From NCBI RefSeq assembly GCF_014199535.1, contig NZ_JACHNV010000002.1, positions 248,001 through 312,000 on the forward strand: 64,000 nt of DNA, read 5' to 3'. The position numbers and the translations under genes are program-made. Positions 14,935-23,124 of the stretch are shown one piece after another. A model generated the notes under the pieces. That model was not told the DNA's origin. It did not search any database and was given only the letters and a program-made list of their open reading frames with translations. How positions within the stretch are numbered: position 1 is the first letter of the stretch; every line of letters begins with the position of its first letter. Source of the DNA: Hymenobacter latericoloratus (GTDB lineage Bacteria; Bacteroidota; Bacteroidia; Cytophagales; Hymenobacteraceae).

Positions 14935-16233
14935 CTACTCCTGCCGGTACACTACCCCCTGCTTCATCACGAAGCGTACGCGCTGCATCACATTGATGTC
15001 CTGCACCGGGTCGCCCTCCACGGCTACCAGGTCGGCCAGCTTGCCGGGTTCCACGGTGCCCAGGTTCGGCGTCTGGCCCAGTAGCTCGGCCGCGTTTACG
15101 GTAGCAGCCCGCAGGGCCTGCAGGGGCGGCATACCGGCTTCTACCATGTAGCGGAACTCAAAGGCATTCACGCCGTGCCGGAACACCGAGGCATCGGTGC
15201 CAAACGCAATTTTCACCCCGGCCTTGTACGCCCGCCCGAACGTGCCCTGCAGCTTCGGGCCAATAGCCAGGGCCTTGGGCGTCACCAGCGGGGGGTAGTA
15301 GGTAGGGTTTTTGGCCGCCGAATCGGCTACGGATTTGCCGGCCGTGATGGTGGGCACGTACCAGGTGCCGTATTTTTTCATGAGCTGAATGGTTTCGTCG
15401 TCCATTAGGGTGCCGTGCTCAATGCTGGTCACGCCCGCCCGGATGGCCCGCTTCATACCCTCGGCGCCGTGGGCGTGGCAGGCCACGTTCAGGCCCAGGT
15501 CGCGGGCGGTTTGCACCACCGCCCGGATTTCCTCCTCGGTAAACTGCGGCGCCGAGCCGTCTTTGGCCACGCTGAGCACGCCGCCGGTGCTGGCAATTTT
15601 GATCAGGTCGGCGCCGCGCTTGTATTGCTCGCGCACGGCCTGCCGGCCCTGGTCGGGGCCGTTGGCTACCCCGTCGGCCGGGCCGGGCATGCCCATCAGG
15701 TCCAGGCGGTAGCCGTTGGTGGGGTCCATGTGGCCGCCGGTGCCCGAAATGGCTTTGCCCGCCGTAAAGATGCGGGGGCCCACTACCTGCCCTCGGTTGA
15801 TGGCGTTGCGCAGGGCCAGGTTTACGCCCGAGCCGCCCAGGTCGCGGACGGTGGTGAAGCCGGCCTGCAGGGTTTTGCGCGCATACTCCAGGGAGCTGAA
15901 GGCCACGTCGGCGGGGTTCTGGGTGAACTCCTTCAGGTAGTTGTCTTTGCTGGTTTCGCCCTCCAGGTGCACGTGGCAGTCGATGAGGCCGGGCAGCACG
16001 GTGCGGTTTTTCAGGTCCACTACCTTATCCTGGCTGGCGGCCGGGGTAGTATAGCCGCGCTCCACGGCCACTATGCGGCCTTTTTCAATTATTACGGTCA
16101 CTTCGGTTTGGGCGCGGTCCTGGCGCATGTCCAGCAGGCGGCCGCAGTGCAGGTAGGTTTTCTGGGCCCAGGCGGCGGGGGCCAGCAGCAGGGCGCTACC
16201 CAGCGTCAGGCCAGCGAGTAGTTTTGGTAGCAT
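14935..16233 (-). CDS. Secreted amidohydrolase (imidazolonepropionase/Xaa-Pro dipeptidase-like)
   Basis: 432 residues from ATG at 16233, which starts a clear signal peptide ending AAWAQ. The amidohydrolase TIM barrel shows the first metal motif HVH in LPGLIDCHVHLEG, the bridging-lysine region RGADLIKIASTGGV, CHAHGAEGMKRAI, SIEHGTLMDDE and the final Asp in IAFGTDASVF; the C-terminal small beta domain has GKLADLVAVEGDPVQDI. This set is typical of the periplasmic members that cut Xaa-Pro or Xaa-Arg dipeptides. The exact substrate cannot be read from the sequence. Confidence 0.92.
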   Translation of the reverse strand: MLPKLLAGLTLGSALLLAPAAWAQKTYLHCGRLLDMRQDRAQTEVTVIIEKGRIVAVERGYTTPAASQDKVVDLKNRTVLPGLIDCHVHLEGETSKDNYLKEFTQNPADVAFSSLEYARKTLQAGFTTVRDLGGSGVNLALRNAINRGQVVGPRIFTAGKAISGTGGHMDPTNGYRLDLMGMPGPADGVANGPDQGRQAVREQYKRGADLIKIASTGGVLSVAKDGSAPQFTEEEIRAVVQTARDLGLNVACHAHGAEGMKRAIRAGVTSIEHGTLMDDETIQLMKKYGTWYVPTITAGKSVADSAAKNPTYYPPLVTPKALAIGPKLQGTFGRAYKAGVKIAFGTDASVFRHGVNAFEFRYMVEAGMPPLQALRAATVNAAELLGQTPNLGTVEPGKLADLVAVEGDPVQDINVMQRVRFVMKQGVVYRQE

Positions 16234-16385
16234 AGGGGAGGAATGAGGTGAAGTAGTGGGGGGAAGATACAACACGGAAAAACGCTGCATGCAGCCTAAC
16301 TCCACCGCAATCCGTATCTTTTGCCACCGGTTCTGCTACGGCAGAGCACTAACCCCCTCTTTCCACTACTTCACACTTTCCTTGT

Positions 16386-16637
16386 ATGGCCACTACCGCC
16401 GATTTTGAGGCCGCGCAGCAGCGCGTGCAGCAACTCCCCAGCAAGCCCGATAACTCTACCCTCCTGAAACTGTACGCCCTGTTCAAGCAGGCCAGCGAAG
16501 GCGACGTAACCGGCGACCGGCCCGGTGGCTTCGACTTCAAGGGCATTGCCAAGTACGACGCCTGGGCTAACCTGCGCGGCAAATCCCAGGACGAAGCCCG
16601 CCAGGAGTACGTTGATTTCGTGAACTCCCTGTTCTAA
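16386..16637 (+). CDS. Acyl-CoA-binding protein
   Basis: 83 residues, the full length of the four-helix ACBP fold. Family positions are clear: LLKLYALFKQASEGDV, then DFKGIAKYDAWANLRGKSQDEARQEYVDFV, including the Tyr and Lys that contact the CoA phosphate. It binds medium and long-chain acyl-CoA esters in the cytosol and buffers them for lipid metabolism. It is followed by a very strong bidirectional terminator. Confidence 0.95.
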   Translation: MATTADFEAAQQRVQQLPSKPDNSTLLKLYALFKQASEGDVTGDRPGGFDFKGIAKYDAWANLRGKSQDEARQEYVDFVNSLF

Positions 16638-16647
16638 AAACCGCCCT

Positions 16648-16700
16648 GTACAACCGAAAAGCCCGCTGCCAGGTTCTGGCAGCGGGCTTTTCGGTTGTAC
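16648..16700. terminator. 25-bp bidirectional terminator hairpin
   Basis: A perfect 25-bp stem (16648-16672 with 16676-16700) closes on a 3-base loop. The stem contains an A-run on the left and a T-run on the right, so it serves both the gene ending at 16637 and the convergent one ending at 16710. Confidence 0.85.
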
Positions 16701-16709
16701 TGATCTGTG

Positions 16710-16997
16710 CTAGGCCAGGGGCTGGTTGCCGGCATCGGGTGGGGTAGGGGCGGCCGGAGCCGGCGCGGCGGGCGCGCCGCCGGGCGTCGGCAGGTCGAAG
16801 GCTACGGCGTTATGCTCGAAGTGGCCTTTATGCGAGCCGTCGCAGAAGGGCTTGTTCTTGGAAAGTCCGCAGCGGCAGATGCTGATTCGCTCGCGCCCAC
16901 CCAGGCCGTAGGGCTGGCCCTGGGCATCTACTAGTTCGAAATCGGTGCCCTCTACCCGTAGAGAGCCGTTGCTGAGCACGGTAAGTTTGGTGGCCAT
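16710..16997 (-). CDS. CDGSH-type iron-sulfur protein
   Basis: 95 residues. The [2Fe-2S] site of the family is present: Cys41-x-Cys43, then Cys52 and His56 in CRCGLSKNKPFCDGSHKGHF, three Cys and one His. The N-terminal strand region is typical; the C-terminal 25 residues are Ala/Pro-rich and disordered. These proteins bind a labile, redox-active cluster; the cellular role of bacterial stand-alone members is unsettled. No signal peptide. Confidence 0.93.
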   Translation of the reverse strand: MATKLTVLSNGSLRVEGTDFELVDAQGQPYGLGGRERISICRCGLSKNKPFCDGSHKGHFEHNAVAFDLPTPGGAPAAPAPAAPTPPDAGNQPLA

Positions 16998-17080
16998 ATG
17001 GTGAAGGTGATGAGGTGACGGGGAGGAATGGTGACAGGTGGTGAATGAGCGGGCAGCGTACGGCTTGGCGGCAGCCGGGG

Positions 17081-17593
17081 CTACAGCTCCTTGCGCAGTA
17101 CGTAGTCGTTCATCCAGTAGGGGCCGATGGCAATATCTTCTTCGCGGTGCAGCTGGAAGCCCTGCCGCTCATAGAAGGCCAGGGCGGGGTTGTGGCGGTT
17201 TACGTTCAGCTCCAGGGCGTGGCCCCCGGCCGCGCGCACGGCCGCCTCCACGGCCCCAATCAGGTGCTGGCCCAGGCCTTGGCCCTGGGCCGAGGGTAGC
17301 ACATAAATCTTGTGCAGCTTGTAGAGGCCCGCGGTAGGTTGGGCCGCAAAAGAGGCGTAGCCCCGGGGCTCACCCTCTACGTACACCAGCAGAAACGTGT
17401 GGCCCTGCTCGGTCATTTGCCGCTCCAGCGAGGCCGGCGTGTAAATAACCCGGTACATGTAGTCAATCTGCTCCCGCGAAATAATGAAGCGGTACGTGGG
17501 CTCCCAGGTGGCTTCCGCCAGCCCGATGATGGTAGGAATATCGGTGAGGGTGGCGGGCTGAATACGAAGGGGAGCGGCGGCAGAGACTGACAT
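17081..17593 (-). CDS. GNAT-family N-acetyltransferase
   Basis: 170 residues from the ATG at 17593 (another lies three codons upstream). Starts with RIQPATLTDIPTIIGLAEATW, the alpha-1 region of GNAT enzymes; the acetyl-CoA motif A is LHKIYVLPSAQGQGLGQHLIGAVEAA (Q-x-x-G-x-G/A pyrophosphate loop), and motif B reads NPALAFYERQGFQ. The acceptor is unknown. It stands alone. Confidence 0.92.
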   Translation of the reverse strand: MSVSAAAPLRIQPATLTDIPTIIGLAEATWEPTYRFIISREQIDYMYRVIYTPASLERQMTEQGHTFLLVYVEGEPRGYASFAAQPTAGLYKLHKIYVLPSAQGQGLGQHLIGAVEAAVRAAGGHALELNVNRHNPALAFYERQGFQLHREEDIAIGPYWMNDYVLRKEL

Positions 17594-17760
17594 AGCAGGC
17601 AAAAAACGGCATTATTCAGCGCAAAACCGAACCCCAAGCCCGGTTTCACTCGTTTTGGGCCGGAAATTGCCTGCCTCCGCTACACGAGTTTGGCTCCGGG
17701 GCCGTTTTCGTGTTTTACCTCATCACCATTCCTTCCTCCGACTACGACACCCACCTGCTT

Positions 17761-18441
17761 ATGAAACCTTTCCTGTTTTCGCTGGCCCTGCTTACGGGCT
17801 CGGGCCTGCTGGCAGCCCCGGCCGCCGTGGCTCAGCAAACCCCCAAGGCTACCCCCAAAACAACCACCAAAGCCCCCTCGGCCAGCTCCACTACGGCCGG
17901 CGTGGAGCGCGACCTGCGCGTGTTCAGCGACTGGGTAAACGAAAAGGTGGACCAGGCCGCCACCACGGCCCGCCGCGAGCTGCCCCGCCTCACGGAGGAG
18001 TTTGACCGCCAGAGCCGCCGCATCGATAAGGCCGTGGACAGCCTAACGGTGGAAGGCAAGCACGAGTACACCATCCAGAAGGGCCGCTATAAAAAATGGG
18101 CTACCCGCCAGGATAGCCTGGATGCCGCCGCCAGCCGCCCGGCCACCGCCGACCAGGCCCAGCGCCGCCTGCTGGGCGAAGACGTGAACATCAGCCGGGC
18201 CCGGCCCACGGAGCTGCCCGACCTGTACTTCCGCCTCATTGAAACCATGCGCACCGACCGCAAGAACTGGACCCAGGCCGAGTGGAGCGCCGCCAGTGCC
18301 GTGCTTAGCCGCCTGAACGCCCGCTACGAGCAGGTACGGGAGCAGCTGCCCCTGGAGGAGCGCCTGCGCATCCGGAGCCTGCAGGGCGAATTCCGGACCC
18401 TGGAAAAAGCCCGCGACGTGAAAGACGTAATTCGGGAATAA
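17761..18441 (+). CDS. Secreted helical protein of unknown function (DUF6565-like)
   Basis: 226 residues from ATG at 17761, which begins a signal peptide ending AAVAQQ. A Thr/Pro/Lys linker follows, then an almost entirely helical, charged region with LRVFSDWVNEKVDQ and EEFDRQSRRIDKAVDSL, and a C-terminal helix pair (LSRLNARYEQVREQL; RIRSLQGEFRTLEKARDVKD). It resembles Bacteroidota periplasmic coiled-coil proteins annotated only as domains of unknown function; the match to DUF6565 is tentative. Followed by a strong terminator. Confidence 0.65.
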   Translation: MKPFLFSLALLTGSGLLAAPAAVAQQTPKATPKTTTKAPSASSTTAGVERDLRVFSDWVNEKVDQAATTARRELPRLTEEFDRQSRRIDKAVDSLTVEGKHEYTIQKGRYKKWATRQDSLDAAASRPATADQAQRRLLGEDVNISRARPTELPDLYFRLIETMRTDRKNWTQAEWSAASAVLSRLNARYEQVREQLPLEERLRIRSLQGEFRTLEKARDVKDVIRE

Positions 18442-18474
18442 AAGCGCCCCAGCCAGCCAGCCTTCCGGCCCCTT

Positions 18475-18517
18475 AAAAAAAGCCGTGCCGCCTGATTAAA
18501 GGCGGCACGGCTTTTTT
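18475..18517. terminator. Bidirectional rho-independent terminator
   Basis: A 17-bp stem built on AAAAAAGCCGTGCCGCC and its complement, 8-base loop, A-run on one side and T-run on the other. It separates the convergent genes ending at 18441 and 18543. Confidence 0.92.
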
Positions 18518-18542
18518 GCTGCTCTCGTATGCTCGCGGCCCA

Positions 18543-19010
18543 TCAGGCCGGGTCTGGCTCCAGGGCAGCAGGGTTGGGCGGCAGGTGGTAGCGGCGCAGC
18601 CACTGCCAGGCCGAGGGCAGATCATAGAACATCTGAATGGGGATATACTGCCTGACCCGCTCAAAAAAGCGCAGACTGATAAGCTGGTTGTGCATATCGG
18701 GCGAGAAGACGTAGGCAATGGCCCGCAGGCCCGAGTCCATTACCTGCGGCAGCACCTCGTACTCTACCCAGTCCATGGCCTCACTCCAGTCGCCGGTGGC
18801 GTTACTCTTGTCGTTGAGCAGCAGGGGGTAGCGCAGCTCGGCCAGTATGCGCGCTACTTCCTGCGAGGCGTACGATACCTCCTGGCCCGTCAGGTTGCCA
18901 AACCACCGTACGTACAGCACCCGGTGCGTGGGCGAGTGCAGCAACTCAAGCAACAGGTTGCCGTGCGCATCAGGCAGGGTACCAAGCAATTCAAGGGGTA
19001 GGGAGTCCAT
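18543..19010 (-). CDS. Hypothetical protein with a STAS/SpoIIAA-like pattern
   Basis: 155 residues, soluble. The pattern HRVLYVRWFGNLTGQEVSYASQEVARILAELRYPLLLNDKSNATGDW (beta strand, helix, beta strand ending LLND) and FERVRQYIPIQMFYDLPSAWQWL recalls small STAS/SEC14-like proteins common in Bacteroidota, in which a helix-strand sandwich mediates protein contacts. No phosphorylatable Ser is in the usual anti-sigma-antagonist position, so that function is not claimed. It is divergent from the deoxynucleoside kinase gene. Confidence 0.6.
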   Translation of the reverse strand: MDSLPLELLGTLPDAHGNLLLELLHSPTHRVLYVRWFGNLTGQEVSYASQEVARILAELRYPLLLNDKSNATGDWSEAMDWVEYEVLPQVMDSGLRAIAYVFSPDMHNQLISLRFFERVRQYIPIQMFYDLPSAWQWLRRYHLPPNPAALEPDPA

Positions 19011-19154
19011 GGGGAGGGTAGGACGCGAGGAAGATCAGCACGAATCCACGGAATATACTGAAAACAAGATTGATTCGGATCTGAGCTCATCCATTATTTT
19101 GGTTCGGCTGGCATCCGCTATTTTTGCCGCTCCGTTTTTTTCTGCGCTTCGCTC

Positions 19155-19778
19155 ATGCACATTGCAATCGTCGGTAACATTGGCGCCGGCAAAACCACGC
19201 TGGCCAATAAGTTGGCTCACCACTTCAACTGGGAGGTGTTTCTGGAAGATGTGGACCACAATCCCTACCTCAAGGATTTTTACGACGACATGCCCCGCTG
19301 GGCGTTTCACCTGCAGGTATATTTTCTGAACAGCCGCTTCCGCCAGACCCAGCAGATTAAAGCCCTGCAGCAGGCCAGCAAGGGGGTTATTCAGGACCGG
19401 ACCATCTACGAAGATGCCCACATCTTCGCGGCCAACCTGCACCAGTCGGGCCTGATGACGGAGCGTGACTACCAGAATTACCTGAGCCTGTTCACGTCGA
19501 TGATCAGCATGGTGAACCCGCCCGATCTGCTGCTGTATCTGCGCGCGGACCTGCCCAAGCTGGTAGCCCAGATTGACAAGCGCAACCGCGACTACGAGAA
19601 CAATATCAAAATCGACTACCTCAAACACCTCAACGAGCACTACGAGGAGTGGATCAGCGGCTACAAGGCTGGCCGGCTGCTCATCGTAGATGTCAACAAC
19701 CTTGACTACGTGAATAACCCCGAGGATTTGAGCGTCATCATCGACAAGATTAACAGCACGCTGTTCGGACTGTTTTAA
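19155..19778 (+). CDS. Deoxynucleoside kinase
   Basis: 207 residues, family length. The P-loop GNIGAGKTT is at residues 7-15; VFLEDVDHNPYLKDFY is the substrate-binding Glu region; QDRTIYEDAHIFA carries the DR(T/S) motif with the catalytic Arg; LYLRADLPKLVAQIDKRNRDYE is the lid region with basic residues. It phosphorylates deoxynucleosides at the 5' position in nucleotide salvage; the base preference is not evident. A hairpin with T-run follows at 19808. Confidence 0.93.
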   Translation: MHIAIVGNIGAGKTTLANKLAHHFNWEVFLEDVDHNPYLKDFYDDMPRWAFHLQVYFLNSRFRQTQQIKALQQASKGVIQDRTIYEDAHIFAANLHQSGLMTERDYQNYLSLFTSMISMVNPPDLLLYLRADLPKLVAQIDKRNRDYENNIKIDYLKHLNEHYEEWISGYKAGRLLIVDVNNLDYVNNPEDLSVIIDKINSTLFGLF

Positions 19779-19807
19779 GCAGGCACACAGAGCAGAGCGG
19801 GGGAGTT

Positions 19808-19845
19808 AAGGCAGCAGGGCCGTGGCGTTATTCTTGCTGCCTTTT
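19808..19845 (+). terminator. Terminator of the deoxynucleoside kinase gene
   Basis: A 9-bp stem (AAGGCAGCA with TGCTGCCTT), 18-base loop, ending in TTTT, 30 bases after the stop codon. Confidence 0.7.
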
Positions 19846-19860
19846 GCCCCGCCATTGCCA

Positions 19861-19950
19861 GTAGGGAGCGGGGCTTGCCCCCGCCCGCCGCCCGGGCTGC
19901 TCCACCGGTAGTTCTTCAGGCGCTGGGCGGGGGCAAGCCCCGCTCCCTAC
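19861..19950. repeat. 26-bp perfect inverted repeat with 38-base loop
   Basis: The arms at 19861-19886 and 19925-19950 are exact reverse complements built on GGGAGCGGGGCTTGCCCC. The size and arm-loop-arm layout match other REPIN-like elements in the window, but the sequence family is different. It lies between the convergent genes ending at 19778 and 19997. Confidence 0.8.
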
Positions 19951-19996
19951 CACGGTTTGTTACATGGCGGGGAGCCCACCCAGCGGCCTTCCTCAC

Positions 19997-20677
19997 CTAA
20001 TTTCCTTCCTCCCGCATGGCTTCGTTGAGGAAGCGCACGAAGGGGCGGGCGGCCTGCCAGGCTTCCAGCACCCGGGCCGCAAAGTCGGGGCGGCGTACGT
20101 CGGCATCGGGGAAAGAGCGCCACACGAAGAAGCTTTTCAGGCGCAGCCACTCCACGTCGGGGTCGGCGCGGTCATAGCCTTTGGGGGCTGTTTTCAGGGA
20201 TTGAGACATGTCTAGCCCATCAGGAAACTGGCGCAGCAGCGCGGCATCCTGCCGCAGGGCATGGAAAGCCGGCGCGTTATAATGAATTTCCTGGCGGATG
20301 CGGGCCAGCTGAGCCGGTTCGGGCAGCCAGCGGCCTGCCCCCACATAGGTTTCACCGCCGGGCTCCACGGCCACAAAATAGCCGGCCCAGGCGCTATGCC
20401 GCCCGCCGGGCTTGAGGCCCGCGCCCATGTGCCGCTTATACGGCTCGTCGCTCTGCTGAAAACGGTCGTTTTTGTTGATGCGAAACATCACGTCCTGGGG
20501 GCTGAGGCCCCGCAGACCGGGCTCCAACTCGGCGGAAGCCAAGCGCAGCAGCTCGGCCACAAAAGCCGTGTACTCGGCGCGGGCCCGGTGGTAGTCGGCA
20601 CGGTGCGCGTCCATCCAGGCTTTGTTGTTGTTGGCGGCGAGGCTGCGCAGAAATTCCAGAACGGAAGTCAGGTTCAT
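19997..20677 (-). CDS. DUF2461 family protein (TIGR02453)
   Basis: 226 residues spanning the whole family. Recognisable segments are LEFLRSLAANNNKAWMDAHRADY near the start, FRINKNDRFQQSDEPYKRHMGAGL, the hydrophobic strand GYFVAVEPGGETYVGAGRW, LKTAPKGYDRADPDVEWLRLKSFFVWRSF and the closing helix. The family is widespread in Bacteroidota; its biochemical function is not established. No signal peptide. It is followed by the start of a terminator for the gene upstream of it on the map. Confidence 0.9.
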   Translation of the reverse strand: MNLTSVLEFLRSLAANNNKAWMDAHRADYHRARAEYTAFVAELLRLASAELEPGLRGLSPQDVMFRINKNDRFQQSDEPYKRHMGAGLKPGGRHSAWAGYFVAVEPGGETYVGAGRWLPEPAQLARIRQEIHYNAPAFHALRQDAALLRQFPDGLDMSQSLKTAPKGYDRADPDVEWLRLKSFFVWRSFPDADVRRPDFAARVLEAWQAARPFVRFLNEAMREEGN

Positions 20678-20721
20678 AAACGGGCAGAAAGCGTGAGGGA
20701 GGGGCAGGGCCTACTACACAA

Positions 20722-20754
20722 GCTGCCCCGCACCGCTAGGCGGTACGGGGCAGC
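20722..20754 (-). terminator. Hairpin downstream of the DUF547 gene
   Basis: The stem GCTGCCCCG / CGGGGCAGC continues inward as ACCGC/GCGGT, giving a near-continuous 15-bp hairpin 23 bases past the stop at 20778. It lacks a clear T-run, so termination is inferred from position. Confidence 0.55.
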
Positions 20755-20777
20755 GCACGCGCGGGTTGGCGCGCGGT

Positions 20778-21587
20778 TTAGCGTTTGTTCAGGGCATGGG
20801 AGCTGCTGAGCGCGCTCCGGTCGTTGAGGGCCCAGCTAAACGATTGATATTCCACCTGGGCAGTAGGCAACACCGGAATGCGAGCATAGCGGTTTACGAA
20901 GGCCAGCACCTGGGCATCCGTCCCGAACTCGGCGGAGTAGGCCTGAAACAAGCCCGAGAGCAGGGCGCGTTGGGGCGTGAGTTGGTTGAAGGCCGAGTCG
21001 TTGATGAAGCGCCGGGCCTGCTCGTCCAGTTGGGCGCCGAGGCGGGTGCCGTCGTAGGGCTCGGCCAGCACGGGGGCGTTGGAGGCGGCTCCGTACATGA
21101 GGGCAAAGTGGGTGCGCGGGTCATGAAACTGGTTGCGCAGCATGTGCTGCTCAATCTGGTTGAGGGAGTAGCTCTGCCCGCCCACGTTCACAACCGGCGC
21201 TTCCCACGGCGACTTCACGCCGCTCACGGTTTTTACCCGGATGTCGTTGATGCTGGCTACGGGGTAGTACTGCAGCACCAGGTAGGTAGCCGACGCGTTG
21301 TACACATTCAGCCAGAAGGCCTTGGTATCGTCGCGGGTCCAGGAGCTGGGGTCGGGCTTTACCTTGCGCAGGCTTTCGAGGTAGGCCAGCAGCTTGTCCT
21401 CCTCATCCAGCAGGGCTTCGTAGTCCAGGCGCCCATCGGTGGTTACATGGTGGTGCAGCAACCGGCCCCAGGGCTCGTGTAGCAGTTGCAGGGTATTATT
21501 ATCCTCGGCCCGCAGCAAAAAAGGAGTCAGCAAACACAACCAAAGGAATACAAACCGGTGGGGCAAAAAGTGAAACTGACGGAACAT
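20778..21587 (-). CDS. Secreted DUF547 family protein
   Basis: 269 residues from ATG at 21587, which begins a signal peptide (MFRQFHFLPHRFVFLWLCLLTPF, split by basic residues; cleavage near LLRA). The DUF547 core is clear: DTKAFWLNVYNASATYLVLQYYP, SINDI, then SPWEAPVVNVGGQSYSLNQIEQHMLRNQFHDPRTHFALMYGAASNAPVL. DUF547 has been discussed as related to transglutaminase/papain folds, but no function is established. Here the Cys of some members is replaced (GAASNAP). Confidence 0.9.
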   Translation of the reverse strand: MFRQFHFLPHRFVFLWLCLLTPFLLRAEDNNTLQLLHEPWGRLLHHHVTTDGRLDYEALLDEEDKLLAYLESLRKVKPDPSSWTRDDTKAFWLNVYNASATYLVLQYYPVASINDIRVKTVSGVKSPWEAPVVNVGGQSYSLNQIEQHMLRNQFHDPRTHFALMYGAASNAPVLAEPYDGTRLGAQLDEQARRFINDSAFNQLTPQRALLSGLFQAYSAEFGTDAQVLAFVNRYARIPVLPTAQVEYQSFSWALNDRSALSSSHALNKR

Positions 21588-21975
21588 GCAATAGGGAGGG
21601 GGCGAGGGCAACAAAGGTGGAGCAGACAAGTCAGCCCGGCAGTCACCTATTCTTCCAATAGAAGACTACTCGGGTGGAGAGCGGAGAATCAGCCGGCTGA
21701 GTATCACTACAGCAAGACCCGATTGACTTTTCAAATGTATTAGCATTATCTTAATAATATAGAAAAATAACAGAAATTTTTTCAAATATTATCCTATTCC
21801 ATAAATAGAAGGCAACTGAGCAGCCGTTGCAAGCGGTACGCAGTGTGTCAGGGCACCTCAGCCCACAGCTATCAGCACAACCAGCGAGTTCCGGGGTCCC
21901 GGTGCCACCCCAGAAATTTTATACAACAGCTTAAAGAAGGAGTATAACGCCCGAAGGAATAATCGGGGCAGTAGC
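21588..21975. other. 388-base intergenic region with an AT-rich centre
   Basis: Bases about 21720-21810 are strikingly AT-rich for this genome. CAAATGTA at 21732-21739 reads TACATTTG on the - strand and could be the -7 box of the DUF547 gene, but no -33 TTG lies 19-21 bases upstream. No reading frame here looks coding and no strong hairpin was found. Confidence 0.45.
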
Positions 21976-22803
21976 TTAGCTTTTGTAGTCCAACACCTCA
22001 ATGGCATCGCCTACGCGGAGCACGCCTTGGCCACTGCCGGTCACATTCTGCCCGAAATTCACGCTGTTGCCTTCGGAGCGGTAGCCGGCCAGGGTGCGCA
22101 GAGGTTCGCCCAGGGCGTGGCGGGTAGCGGTGTGCTGGTCGATGGTAGTAAGCACGCACCGGCCGCAGGGCCTGACAGCCCGGAAGGGCAGTTCTCCGAT
22201 CAGGAAATGGTGCCACGCGTCCTCACTGAAGGGCTGCCCCCCGCTGAACACCAGGTTCGGGCGGAAGCGGTCCATGCCTACGGGCTCGGCCAGGCGCCCG
22301 TTCAGCTCCTGCAACGACTCCTGCCCGATCATCAGGAAGGGGTAGGCGTCGGCGAAGCTCACCAGCTTACCTTCCGGGTTATAGTCGCGCTCCACGTCGC
22401 GGCGCACCATATCCGACATATAGACGAGCTTACAGGGCTGCCCCAGGGCCTCCGACAGCCACTCGTCGCACTCGGGGCGGGCACGCCAGGCAAATACCAT
22501 ATCGTCCCAAATGGTCACGAACAGGGTTTTCTCCGGGGTAGCCTCAAAGGGCACAAACAAGGGCAGCAGATCGGGGCGCTGCTGGTGGCTGAGCAGGAAG
22601 CCGTTGTAGGCAGCCGCTACCTTCAGGTGGGCCATGGCGGCCGTTTGCCGCTGGGTCATGAACTGATTGCGTTCATTCACAACCAGCCACCGCCGGTCAT
22701 GGCGCAGGCCGCGGGTTTCCACCGTTGCTTCCGCCACGCGAATGCCGCCCAGGGACTTTACCGGATAGATATAGAGGTCAGAGAGAAGAAGAGGTGCAGC
22801 CAT
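21976..22803 (-). CDS. MOSC-domain protein, YcbX/mARC-like
   Basis: 275 residues. The N-terminal MOSC beta-barrel domain starts LYIYPVKSLGGIRVAEATVETRGLRHDRRWLVV; the C-terminal MOSC domain has MDRFRPNLVFSGGQPFSEDAW and the conserved Cys in RPCGRCVLTTID, which in mARC/YcbX proteins ligates the molybdenum cofactor. There is no ferredoxin domain, unlike E. coli YcbX, so a separate reductase would be needed. Likely role: reduction of N-hydroxylated compounds (family inference). Confidence 0.9.
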   Translation of the reverse strand: MAAPLLLSDLYIYPVKSLGGIRVAEATVETRGLRHDRRWLVVNERNQFMTQRQTAAMAHLKVAAAYNGFLLSHQQRPDLLPLFVPFEATPEKTLFVTIWDDMVFAWRARPECDEWLSEALGQPCKLVYMSDMVRRDVERDYNPEGKLVSFADAYPFLMIGQESLQELNGRLAEPVGMDRFRPNLVFSGGQPFSEDAWHHFLIGELPFRAVRPCGRCVLTTIDQHTATRHALGEPLRTLAGYRSEGNSVNFGQNVTGSGQGVLRVGDAIEVLDYKS

Positions 22804-22830
22804 ACCGCAAAGATGGGAAATAGTGGGATG

Positions 22831-23120
22831 CCGGTTGTCAGTTGCCAGCTGTGAGTTGTCAGAGATAGATGCTGGCGGGGCGGTCTGCCGGTCGTATTCC
22901 TACCCTCTCAGGTTGACCGAAGCCCTGGAGGGGCTGCGTATTGGTAGAGAAGCGGTGGTGAAACAATAAAGCCCCAGCCAGGCGACACCTTCTCGTTCAA
23001 CGATTAGGTGTCGCCCCGCTGGGGCTTTGGTTAGAGTGAAGGGGTAGGGCCTGCTACCGATAAGCACCACCCCCGACAACAGTCAACTGGCAACCGATAA
23101 CCGGCAACTCACAACTGACA
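22831..23120. repeat. Inverted GTTGYC arrays flanking a terminator
   Basis: 22831-22863 carries short units such as GGTTGTCAGTTGCCAG, and 23075-23120 carries the same type in inverse orientation (CAACTGGCAACCG, CAACTCACAACTGAC). They frame the hairpin at 22968-23027 in the 321-base gap between two leftward genes. A similar pair is at 39899-40071. Confidence 0.65.
22968..23027 (-). terminator. Large hairpin terminator downstream of the YitT gene
   Basis: An imperfect stem of about 22 bp (AAAGCCCCAGC...GGCGACACCT with AGGTGTCGCC...GCTGGGGCTTT), 15-base loop. On the - strand it ends in CTTTATTGTTT. Confidence 0.8.
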
Positions 23121-23124
23121 ATGT

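Noticed and set aside
22831-23120. CRISPR array
   Set aside because: The repeats are short, irregular and inverted about a central hairpin, without unique spacers of even length. No cas gene is in the window.
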